A stretch of 10,000 nt of DNA, from contig NZ_JAIWNX010000085.1 in NCBI RefSeq assembly GCF_020217185.1, forward strand, positions 1 through 10,000, read 5' to 3'. This document shows, one piece after another, positions 1-5,338 of this stretch. The notes under the pieces were generated by a model, which did not search any database, was not told the origin of the DNA, and saw nothing but the letters and a program-made list of their open reading frames with translations. Each line of letters opens with the position of its first letter. Positions within the stretch are counted from its first letter, which is position 1. Made by a program: the position numbers and the translations under genes. Source of the stretch: Asticcacaulis sp. (GTDB taxonomy: Bacteria > Pseudomonadota > Alphaproteobacteria > Caulobacterales > Caulobacteraceae).

Positions 1-167
1 AGGCGCTCGATCATCAGCGCCGTGCGGATGCCCTTGGTGACCGCGTCCGGCGTTTCAGGCGCGTCCATCGCGCTTAAGGCCAGCAGCATCCGGTCCGCAT
101 AGGCGCGCAAATGTTCGCGCCGCTGTTCGGGGGTCAGAGAGCCAGCCAGGTCCGTCGTCTCGGTCAT
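1..167 (-). CDS. N-terminal part of an unrecognised protein (cut by window edge)
   Basis: An uninterrupted minus-strand frame runs from an ATG at 167-165 off the left edge, giving 55 complete codons. The peptide starts MTETTDLAGSLTPEQRREHL and goes on with a charged, probably helical stretch ending in TALMIERL. I do not recognise the family. There is no signal peptide or membrane segment in the visible part. The start follows a weak GGGG-type ribosome site. The gene is divergent from rplK, so the 251-base gap must hold promoters for both. In many bacteria secE-nusG lies immediately upstream of rplK; this gene occupies that place instead. It could be a short regulatory protein, but that is only a guess. 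Confidence 0.55.
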   Translation of the reverse strand, partial: MTETTDLAGSLTPEQRREHLRAYADRMLLALSAMDAPETPDAVTKGIRTALMIER

Positions 168-238
168 GCCCCAAAGGGTAACCGCGCTTTTTATGGCGGG
201 GATAGATTTCGCGCCTCTAAACCGGGTGCAGGGGCTGT

Positions 239-402
239 GCCTCTGCTCGCCGGAGGCTCTGGGTTTGCCACGAAACCGCATAATCGCCCTTGCGGTGACG
301 GGGCTTTTCGTCTAAGGCACCCGCTCTTCGTCTTCGGACGGAGCTAAATCCGTGGAAGGGGCGACCCGCACCACGGCTCACAACGTCCCAAAAGATCGGG
401 AC
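239..402 (+). promoter_or_regulatory. Structured 5' leader of rplK-rplA (candidate L1 autoregulatory region)
   Basis: The gap between the divergent gene and rplK has no convincing gene but holds three clear stem-loops on the rplK strand. They are GCCTC/GAGGC (239-243/253-257); a 7-bp stem with one G-U pair closed by a UUCG tetraloop (326-332/337-343); and GUCCC/GGGAC (385-389/398-402), six bases before the Shine-Dalgarno GGAG at 408-411. ACGGA (338-342) can also pair with UCCGU (349-353), which would break the UUCG hairpin. In E. coli, L1 represses its own operon by binding the leader next to the L11 start. A similar role here is inference, because I could not match the L1-binding consensus. 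I found no convincing promoter. Confidence 0.4.
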
Positions 403-418
403 TTTATGGAGATATCCA

Positions 419-847
419 ATGGCTAAGAAAATCCTGGGCTACATCAAGCTCCAGGTGAAGGCCGGCTCTGCCACGCCTTCGCCCCCCATCGGCCCGGCTC
501 TGGGTCAGCGCGGCGTCAACATCATGGGTTTCTGTAAGGAATTCAACGCCCGCACCGAAAACGTCGAAAAAGGCACGCCGCTCCCGACCATCATCACGGT
601 GTATCAGGACAAGTCGTTCACCTTCGTCACCAAGACGCCGCCGGCGACCTTCTTCATCAAGCAGGCGCTGAACCTGAAGTCGGGCTCGTCGAAGCCGGGT
701 CGTGACTCGGCCGGTTCGATCACGCAGGCGCAACTGCGTGACATCGCTGAAAAGAAGATGAAGGACCTTTCGGCTCACGACATCGACGCCGCCGCCAAGA
801 TCATCGAGGGCTCGGCCCGTTCGATGGGTCTGAAGATCGTCGATTAA
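419..847 (+). CDS. rplK: 50S ribosomal protein L11
   Basis: L11 binds the GTPase-associated centre of 23S rRNA at the base of the L7/L12 stalk and takes part in factor binding and RelA activation. The 142-residue product has the usual family length. The N-terminal domain carries the proline-rich [24 protein letters not shown] segment near residues 20-44. The C-terminal rRNA-binding domain (about 75-142) ends in the typical [12 protein letters not shown]. The ATG follows GGAG at 408-411 with good spacing. rplA begins 11 bases after the stop, so the two are co-transcribed. The gene is intact and its codon use resembles the other ribosomal genes here. Confidence 0.98.
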   Translation: MAKKILGYIKLQVKAGSATPSPPIGPALGQRGVNIMGFCKEFNARTENVEKGTPLPTIITVYQDKSFTFVTKTPPATFFIKQALNLKSGSSKPGRDSAGSITQAQLRDIAEKKMKDLSAHDIDAAAKIIEGSARSMGLKIVD

Positions 848-858
848 GGGGAATTCTG

Positions 859-1545
859 ATGACCAAGATTGCAAAGCGCATTCAGGCCTGGAACGTCGAG
901 GCCGACAAGCTGCACAACCTGACCGACGCTCTGGGCGTCGTGAAGGCCAATGCCAAGGCCAAGTTCGACGAGTCGGTCGAAATCGCCGTCAACCTGGGTG
1001 TTGACCCGCGTCACGCCGACCAGCAGGTCCGTGGCGTCGTTCAACTGCCGTCGGGCACGGGTAAGGACGTCCGCGTCGCCGTGTTCGCCAAGGACAAGAA
1101 GGCCGAGGAAGCTCTGGCCGCCGGTGCCGAAGTCGTCGGTGCCGAAGACCTGGTCGAAAAGATTCAGGGCGGCTTCATGGACTTTGACCGCGTTATCGCG
1201 TCTCCGGACATGATGGCTCTGGTCGGTCGCCTCGGTAAGGTGCTGGGTCCGCGCGGCCTGATGCCGAACCCGAAGGTCGGCACCGTGACCCCGAACGTCG
1301 CTCAGGCCGTCAAGGACGCCAAGTCGGGTGCCGTCGAATTCCGCGTCGAAAAGGCCGGTATCGTGCACGCCGGCATCGGCAAGACCTCGTTCACGGTCGA
1401 ACAGCTCGAAGCCAATGCCAAGGCTCTGGTGGACGCCCTCGTGAAGGCCCGTCCGTCGGGTGCCAAGGGTCTCTATGTGAAGAAGATCTCGCTGTCTTCG
1501 ACCATGGGCCCGGGCGTGAAGGTCGATACGTCCTCCGCGCTCTAA
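859..1545 (+). CDS. rplA: 50S ribosomal protein L1
   Basis: L1 forms the mobile stalk on the E-site side of the 50S subunit and helps release deacylated tRNA; in E. coli it also represses the L11-L1 operon. The 228-residue product has normal length. The family signature, including [18 protein letters not shown], lies near residues 130-147, and the N terminus [11 protein letters not shown] is typical. A strong ribosome site AAGGGGA precedes the ATG. The gene follows rplK by 11 bases and ends about 125 bases before an intrinsic terminator, so rplK-rplA is a two-gene operon here and transcription is not expected to reach rplJ. Confidence 0.98.
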   Translation: MTKIAKRIQAWNVEADKLHNLTDALGVVKANAKAKFDESVEIAVNLGVDPRHADQQVRGVVQLPSGTGKDVRVAVFAKDKKAEEALAAGAEVVGAEDLVEKIQGGFMDFDRVIASPDMMALVGRLGKVLGPRGLMPNPKVGTVTPNVAQAVKDAKSGAVEFRVEKAGIVHAGIGKTSFTVEQLEANAKALVDALVKARPSGAKGLYVKKISLSSTMGPGVKVDTSSAL

Positions 1546-1584
1546 ATCGCGCTGACGGGCGGCAAACCCTCATCTGCTTGCGAT

Positions 1585-1619
1585 ACGGTGCTCACGTACT
1601 GAAGTACGCTGGGCTCCGT
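1585..1619. repeat. REP-like imperfect palindrome in the rplA 3' region
   Basis: The arms ACGGTGCTCACGTAC (1585-1599) and GTACGCTGGGCTCCGT (1604-1619) pair over about 15 positions around a TGAA loop, with one bulged C, one T-T mismatch and one G-T pair. It lies inside the rplKA transcript, between the rplA stop and the terminator, and has no U tract of its own. The shape, with a strong central CGTAC/GTACG and degenerate flanks, resembles dispersed intergenic palindromes of bacterial genomes. I have an impression, not a checked match, that similar CTCACGTACT..AGTACGC palindromes recur between genes elsewhere. There is no second copy in this window. Confidence 0.55.
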
Positions 1620-1668
1620 TCCTCATCAGCTAACGGTTTTCGCTACGCCATCCCGATTTAACGATTTT

Positions 1669-1701
1669 AAAAAGCCGCTCCGGCAACGGGGCGGCTTTTT
1701 T
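1669..1701 (+). terminator. Intrinsic terminator of rplK-rplA
   Basis: GCCGC (1674-1678) pairs with GCGGC (1691-1695). The stem is extended inward by T-G, C-G and C-G pairs around a 6-base loop, and outward by an A tract paired with the U tract 1696-1701. It ends the L11-L1 transcript before the toxin-antitoxin promoter. Confidence 0.92.
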
Positions 1702-1710
1702 GCGTCTGAC

Positions 1711-1739
1711 TTGCGGTCTGCCGGGGTGAGGTTTAGTAT
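1711..1739 (+). promoter_or_regulatory. Candidate sigma-70-type promoter of the parDE pair
   Basis: TTGCGG (1711-1716) and TAGTAT (1734-1739) are separated by exactly 17 bases, directly after the rplA terminator. The predicted start lies near 1746, just before the ribosome site GGAGGT (1748-1753), so the mRNA leader would be very short. This is the only good hexamer pair between the terminator and the antitoxin start. Antitoxins of this family commonly bind their own promoter, but I see no clear operator repeat. Confidence 0.5.
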
Positions 1740-1758
1740 TTCATAATGGAGGTGTCCC

Positions 1759-2007
1759 ATGTCCGGCAGCGTCAATCTGGGTCCGCATCTGGAAGAAGTG
1801 GTCAGCCATCTGATTGCCTCCGGCCGTTACGGTTCGCGCAGCGAAATCCTGCGTGAGGGCGTGCGGATGCTGGAGGCCCGTGAAAACGAGAGCCTCCGAC
1901 TGAACGATGCCCTGACGCGCGGCGTGTCTGACGTTGAAGCCGGGCGCGTTACCGACATCGAAGAGGTGCGGGCGCGTCTGTTGTCCAAATACGCTTCTGA
2001 CACATGA
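1759..2007 (+). CDS. ParD/CC2985-type ribbon-helix-helix antitoxin
   Basis: This 82-residue protein is the likely antitoxin of a type II toxin-antitoxin pair. Residues 1-41 fit the ribbon-helix-helix fold of ParD-like proteins: a short N-terminal strand (SGSVNLG), helix LEEVVSHLIASGRY, then GSRSEILREGVRMLEAR, where the G(R/S)SE..R.G..(L/M)LE pattern is diagnostic. The acidic, arginine-rich C-terminal half (about 42-82) would wrap the toxin. The start follows a strong GGAGGT five bases upstream. The stop overlaps the toxin start in ATGA, as is typical for such pairs. Autoregulation is expected from the family but not shown here. Confidence 0.88.
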   Translation: MSGSVNLGPHLEEVVSHLIASGRYGSRSEILREGVRMLEARENESLRLNDALTRGVSDVEAGRVTDIEEVRARLLSKYASDT

Positions 2008-2303
2008 AGGTCGTTGTTTCGGCGGCGGCTGAGTCAGACCTTGAGGCCATAGCCGACTATATAGCGCTGGACAGCCGGGCGCGCGCCATCAGCTTCGTCA
2101 ATGAAATCGTGGAGGCGGCTCTAGCGCTGGCCGATATGCCCTTGGCCTATCCTCTGGTGTCAGGATTTGAAGCCTCCGGCATCCGGCGCAAGCCGTTCAG
2201 GCGCTATCTGATCTTTTATCGCGTTGAAGCGGCCCGGATCGTGATTATCCATGTCCTGAACGCGGCACAGGACCATCCACCGTTACTGGGCAAAGAAGCG
2301 TAG
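2004..2303 (+). CDS. ParE/RelE-superfamily toxin
   Basis: This 99-residue protein has the size and order of a ParE-type toxin: an N-terminal strand (KVVVSAAAESDLEAIADYI), two helices (about 10-45), and a C-terminal sheet with RRKPFRRYLIFYRVEAARIVIIHVLNAAQD (about 61-90), which matches the family pattern of a basic residue pair, YLI.Y.V and a final H/R-rich strand. Studied ParE proteins poison DNA gyrase; RelE relatives cut ribosome-bound mRNA. The ParD-like partner favours the former, but the target cannot be read from the sequence. The start lies inside the antitoxin stop (ATGA), so translation is coupled. The stop is only 7 bases from the convergent miaE stop. The gene looks intact. Confidence 0.88.
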   Translation: MKVVVSAAAESDLEAIADYIALDSRARAISFVNEIVEAALALADMPLAYPLVSGFEASGIRRKPFRRYLIFYRVEAARIVIIHVLNAAQDHPPLLGKEA

Positions 2304-2310
2304 TTTTCTG

Positions 2311-2931
2311 TCAGGCGGCCACCAGTGCCGGTAAGCCACTGTGGAAGCGGAACTCCGGGTCGGGGTCGTGGATCAGGGCCTGTTCCACCGGGCGGATGGC
2401 GTCGATGCGTGCAGCGATGTCATCGGCGTCGCCATAGAGGTGCGCCAGCTTGAGATAGCTGCGGAAGTGGCGGCCTTCGCTGTCGAGCAGGCCTTTATAG
2501 AACTTGCCCAATTCGTCATCGAGATGCGGATAGAGCGCCGCGAAGCGTTCACACGAACGCGCCTCGATAAAGGCCGAGATGACCAGAATATCGGTCATCA
2601 TGCCGGGTTCGCTGCGCCGGACCATTGTGCGCAGTCCGGAGGCGTAACGCGCCGCCGATAGCGGGCGCAGGGCAATGCCGCGCTTTTTGATCAGCTTCAT
2701 CACCTGTTCGTGGTGGACCAGCTCCTCGCGCGCCAGCCGGCTCATGGCGTCCACCAGCTCGGCATGGGTCTGATACTTAGCCATCAGGTTGATGGCGTTG
2801 GAAGCCGCCTTGTACTCGCACGCCTTGTGATCGAGCAGGAGTATGTCCTGATGGGCCAGAGCGGCTTCAATCCATTCGGGCGGTGTCGCAGAGCCCAGAA
2901 AGGCCAGTATGTCGTCAAGATCGGTACGCAT
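2311..2931 (-). CDS. miaE: tRNA-(ms2io6A37) hydroxylase MiaE
   Basis: MiaE is a non-haem diiron monooxygenase that hydroxylates the isopentenyl group of ms2i6A at tRNA position 37, after MiaA and MiaB have acted. The 206-residue all-helical product carries a complete ferritin-like ligand set: E39 in HKACEYKAA, E70 and H73 in REELVHHEQV, E123 in FIEARSCER, and E152 and H155 in DSEGRHFRSY. It is slightly shorter than enteric MiaE. The start codon lies 17 bases inside the upstream ftrA-like gene, so the two are in one operon with coupled translation. Because the reaction needs O2, MiaE has been discussed as a link between tRNA modification and oxygen or growth state. Confidence 0.93.
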   Translation of the reverse strand: MRTDLDDILAFLGSATPPEWIEAALAHQDILLLDHKACEYKAASNAINLMAKYQTHAELVDAMSRLAREELVHHEQVMKLIKKRGIALRPLSAARYASGLRTMVRRSEPGMMTDILVISAFIEARSCERFAALYPHLDDELGKFYKGLLDSEGRHFRSYLKLAHLYGDADDIAARIDAIRPVEQALIHDPDPEFRFHSGLPALVAA

Positions 2932-3943
2932 AGCCTGCCTCTGCCAAATCCGAAGACGGCGCGCAAGTCGCCGCAGGCGGTAAACGCTGAAAGGTCTGGC
3001 GGTAGGCCGTCGGCGTGGTCGAAAGCTGTTCGCGGAAATGGTGGCGGAAGTTGGCGGCGCTGCCGAAACCGCAGGTGTGGGCGATGAGGTCGATACTGTC
3101 CGTCGTCGCCTCCAGAAGGTCGCGTGCGGTTTGCAAGCGAACCTGCATCAGCCATTTGGCGGGGGTCGTGCCGGTGGCTTCTTCGAAGCGGCGCAGGAAG
3201 GTGCGCTCACTCATACCCGCGCGGCGGGCCAGTTGTGCCACCGTGTGCGGCTGATCCAGGCATTCGCGCATATAGTCGAGCAGGGGCCCCAGCCGGTTGC
3301 GCTCATATTCGATGGGCACGGACTTCTGAATATATTGCGCCTGACCGCCGTCGCGGTGCGGGGGCACGACCAGACGGCGGGCGACCTTGTTGGCGGCTTC
3401 GGGGCCAAAATCGCGGCGGATGACGTGCAGGCACAGGTCGATCCCGGCGGCACTCCCGGCCGAGGTCAGGATCTGCCCCTCATCGATATACAGCACGTCC
3501 GGCACCAGCTCGACCTCCGGCCAGTGGCATTTGACGTGCTCAACATATTTCCAGTGGGTCGTGGCGCGCCGCCCTTTCAGCAGCCCGGCGGCGGCCAGCA
3601 CAAAGGCCCCGGAGCAGATGGTGACGATGCGGGCCCCGCGCGCATAGGCCCTCTGGATCAGCGCCACCAAATCCTCAGGAATAGGCTTGTCCAGCGGCCA
3701 GCCGGGGATGATCAGCGTGCCCGCGGTCTCCAGCCACTCGCGCGGCCCTGTGGCCGTGAGTGAGAGGCCCGCCGTCGTGCGGCAGGGACCGTCTTCGACA
3801 TTGACCACCTGAAAGCGATACCAGTCCGGTCCCATCTCCGGACGTTCCAGCCCGAACAACTCAACGGCAATCGAAAACTCAAACAAGGGCATCCCGTCGA
3901 AGGCGAGGGCGCAGACATCGTGATTGAGCAGGGGCTTTGGCAT
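2915..3943 (-). CDS. ftrA: FtrA-like GlxA/AraC-family transcriptional regulator
   Basis: The protein has 342 residues from the ATG at 3943. Residues 8-190 form a DJ-1/PfpI-like domain with the elbow TICSGAFVLAAAGLL (cysteine at about 110) and ATTHWKY. Residues 217-320 form an AraC-type DNA-binding domain with two helix-turn-helix units (TVAQLARRAGMSERTFLRRF and IDLIAHTCGFGSAANFRHHF). The segments DVLYIDEGQILTSAGSAAG and RRLVVPPHRDGGQAQ match proteins annotated FtrA. In this family the first domain is usually thought to sense a ligand rather than catalyse; the ligand is unknown here. A TTG at 3973 would add ten residues, but the ATG has an AAAGG ribosome site and fits the proposed promoter better. 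The 3' end overlaps miaE by 17 bases. Confidence 0.88.
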   Translation of the reverse strand: MPKPLLNHDVCALAFDGMPLFEFSIAVELFGLERPEMGPDWYRFQVVNVEDGPCRTTAGLSLTATGPREWLETAGTLIIPGWPLDKPIPEDLVALIQRAYARGARIVTICSGAFVLAAAGLLKGRRATTHWKYVEHVKCHWPEVELVPDVLYIDEGQILTSAGSAAGIDLCLHVIRRDFGPEAANKVARRLVVPPHRDGGQAQYIQKSVPIEYERNRLGPLLDYMRECLDQPHTVAQLARRAGMSERTFLRRFEEATGTTPAKWLMQVRLQTARDLLEATTDSIDLIAHTCGFGSAANFRHHFREQLSTTPTAYRQTFQRLPPAATCAPSSDLAEAGYAYRS

Positions 3944-3975
3944 AATTTTGCCTTTCAGTGCAATATCTGCCAAAA

Positions 3976-4004
3976 GCCATAGCGCTGAACCGCGGCCAAC
4001 GCAA
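3976..4004 (-). promoter_or_regulatory. Candidate promoter of the ftrA-miaE operon
   Basis: On the minus strand, TTGCGT (4004-3999) and TATGGC (3981-3976) are separated by 17 bases. The predicted start, near 3969, leaves a leader of about 26 bases carrying AAAGG before the ATG at 3943 and would exclude the upstream TTG start. The -10 is imperfect. Confidence 0.35.
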
Positions 4005-4029
4005 TAAATGTCAGGGGCCTCTTGCTTTT

Positions 4030-4096
4030 GCGGCGACTTACGGGTAAGGGAGCCGCCTCGGTGTGGGAATTTCGGTTTCCCTCCGTTCTGTCCGAG
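4030..4096 (+). promoter_or_regulatory. Upstream hairpins of the rplJ leader
   Basis: Two nested stem-loops precede the L10 leader. One is GCGGC (4030-4034) with GCCGC (4052-4056) enclosing CTTA/TAAG around CGGG. The other is CTCGG (4057-4061) with CCGAG (4092-4096) enclosing GGGAA (4065-4069)/TTCCC (4077-4081). The second outer stem uses the CCGAG that the L10 leader also needs, so the two folds would compete. Whether this stretch is transcribed is unknown. TTGCTT (4022-4027) with TAAGGG (4045-4050), 17 bases apart, is only a weak promoter candidate for rplJ. Confidence 0.35.
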
Positions 4097-4168
4097 ACCT
4101 TCGTGGGAGCAGGGGCCGCCTGTTCCATAAGTTTCCGGTAGCCGCCGGAACCCGAATATAGACGGGAC
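4090..4168 (+). promoter_or_regulatory. Ribosomal protein L10 leader (autoregulatory mRNA element)
   Basis: The element folds coherently on the rplJ strand. A basal stem GUCCG/CGGGAC (4090-4094/4163-4168, one bulge) leads to an internal loop with AGA on both sides (4095-4097 and 4160-4162), which is kink-turn-like. Then come a helix UUCG-U-GG/CCCGAA (4100-4106/4151-4156), an 8-bp hairpin GGAGCAGG/CCUGUUCC (4106-4113/4119-4126; base 4106 can join either helix) and a UUCCGG/CCGGAA hairpin (4133-4138/4145-4150), together a three-way junction. CCGAGACC...AGACGG agrees with my recollection of alphaproteobacterial rplJ leaders. In known cases L10, alone or with L12, binds the leader and represses its own operon. 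The family assignment is from memory and not searched. Confidence 0.6.
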
Positions 4169-4288
4169 GCGAAACGCCTCTAGGATTTCATGTCTGCCTT
4201 AAGGGCAGCGTGGTCTGGTTGCCTTTGCCTCTCATCATGGACAGTGACTTTGCCGTTCCGGGTAACCGGGACGTTTAAGTCGTTTCAC

Positions 4289-4328
4289 CTTTGCGGGATT
4301 GTCCCGCAAAGCAATCCTCAATTGGAGG
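4289..4328 (+). promoter_or_regulatory. Hairpin pair sequestering the rplJ ribosome site
   Basis: A perfect 10-bp stem CTTTGCGGGA/TCCCGCAAAG (4289-4298/4302-4311) has a 3-base loop and no U tract, so it is not a terminator. Four bases later CCTC (4316-4319) pairs with GAGG (4325-4328), which contains most of the rplJ Shine-Dalgarno sequence, just before the ATG at 4334. This would limit translation until the helix opens and is a natural site for L10-dependent control. It could also be an RNase III or stability element. Confidence 0.5.
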
Positions 4329-4333
4329 CCACA

Positions 4334-4852
4334 ATGGACCGCGCTAAAAAAGCCGAATCGATTGAAGAGCTTAAGAGCGTCTTCGCCGAATCCGGCTCCG
4401 TGGTTGTTGCCCAGTATTCGGGCATGACCTTTGTGGAAATGGCTGATCTGCGTCTGCGTCTTCGTAAGGAAGGCGCGGTTCTCAGAGTGTTCAAGAACCG
4501 TCTGGCTCAGAAGGCTCTGGCTGGCGCTGCGGGTGAACAAGGCGATGCCCTGTTCAAGTTCCCGACCGTGCTCGCCTACGCCAATGATCCGGTGACGGCC
4601 GCGAAAATCGCCGCCCAGTACGCCAAAGAGAATGACAAGTTCAAGATCGTTGGCGGCATCATGGAAGGGACGACCGTCCTCGACGCCAATGGCGTCAAGG
4701 CTCTGGCCACCCTGCCGTCGCTGGACGAACTGCGTGGCAAGCTCATCGGTCTGCTTCAGGCCCCGGCGACCAAGGTTGCTGGCGTGCTTCAGGCGCCTGC
4801 CGGCCAACTGGCTCGCGTTTTTAACGCTTACGCGACCAAAGAAAACGCCTAA
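4334..4852 (+). CDS. rplJ: 50S ribosomal protein L10
   Basis: L10 anchors the L7/L12 dimers and forms the base of the ribosomal stalk with L11. The 172-residue product has the standard length. The rRNA-binding N-terminal domain shows VVVAQYSGMTFVEMADLRLRLRKEGAVLRVFKNRLAQKAL (about 23-62), typical of L10, and the C-terminal helix (about 135-172, rich in Ala, Leu and Val) would bind L12 dimers. The ATG at 4334 follows GGAGG. An in-frame ATG at 4190 would add 48 residues unlike any L10 and lies inside the structured leader, so I reject it. rplL follows after 39 bases. Autogenous control by L10 or L10-L12 on the leader is likely. Confidence 0.98.
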   Translation: MDRAKKAESIEELKSVFAESGSVVVAQYSGMTFVEMADLRLRLRKEGAVLRVFKNRLAQKALAGAAGEQGDALFKFPTVLAYANDPVTAAKIAAQYAKENDKFKIVGGIMEGTTVLDANGVKALATLPSLDELRGKLIGLLQAPATKVAGVLQAPAGQLARVFNAYATKENA

Positions 4853-4891
4853 CAGCTCATTCCCAACCCATCTCATCCTTAAGGAAATACC

Positions 4892-5278
4892 ATGTCCAAA
4901 CTCGAACAACTGGTCGCCGACCTGTCCGCCCTGACCGTTCTGGAAGCTGCTGAACTGTCGAAGCTCCTCGAAGACAAGTGGGGCGTCTCGGCCGCCGCTC
5001 CGGTCGCCGTCGCTGCCGTAGCCGGTGGCGCTGCTGCCGCTCCGGCTGAAGCCGTCGAAGAGCAAACCGAATTCACCGTCGTCCTGGTTGACGGCGGCGA
5101 CAAGAAGATCAACGTGATCAAGGAAATCCGTGGCATCCGTTCGGAGCTCGGCCTGAAGGAAGCCAAGGACCTCGTCGAAGGCGCTCCGCAGACCGTCAAG
5201 GAAAACGTTTCGAAGCAAGAAGCGGCTGACATCAAGAAGAAGCTGGAAGACGCCGGCGCCAAGGTCGAAGTTAAGTAA
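4892..5278 (+). CDS. rplL: 50S ribosomal protein L7/L12
   Basis: L7/L12 is the multi-copy stalk protein that recruits and activates translational GTPases. The 128-residue product has the classical plan: an N-terminal dimerisation and L10-binding helix region (1-33, [33 protein letters not shown]), an Ala/Pro/Val-rich flexible hinge (about 34-57), and a globular C-terminal domain with [20 protein letters not shown] and [13 protein letters not shown]. An AAGGA ribosome site precedes the ATG. An intrinsic terminator lies about 30 bases after the stop and no rpoB follows. Confidence 0.98.
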   Translation: MSKLEQLVADLSALTVLEAAELSKLLEDKWGVSAAAPVAVAAVAGGAAAAPAEAVEEQTEFTVVLVDGGDKKINVIKEIRGIRSELGLKEAKDLVEGAPQTVKENVSKQEAADIKKKLEDAGAKVEVK

Positions 5279-5307
5279 TTTCGCCTTTCTTCGGGAAGTT
5301 AAAACAG

Positions 5308-5338
5308 AAAGCCCGGATCGCAAGGTCCGGGCTTTTTT
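5308..5338 (+). terminator. Intrinsic terminator of rplJ-rplL, possibly bidirectional
   Basis: AAAGCCCGGA (5308-5317) pairs perfectly with TCCGGGCTTT (5326-5335) around an 8-base loop, followed by T5333-T5338. On the minus strand the same stem is followed by TTTCTGTTTT, so it may also end the convergent yihY transcript, whose TAA stop (5339-5337) lies at its edge. Confidence 0.92.

Noticed and set aside
111..347. Small plus-strand frame of 78 codons upstream of rplK
   Set aside because: It overlaps the start of the divergent gene, lacks a ribosome site and has a low-complexity Arg/Gly-rich product; the stretch is better explained as leader RNA.
3038..3763. Plus-strand frame of 241 codons opposite the ftrA-like gene
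   Set aside because: It is a shadow of a well-conserved regulator with no recognisable domain.
4159..4186. TAGACG-16-TAGGAT as an rplJ promoter
   Set aside because: The hexamers fit, but TAGACGG belongs to the proposed L10 leader, which would be lost if transcription began here. If the L10 leader is refuted, this becomes the best rplJ promoter.
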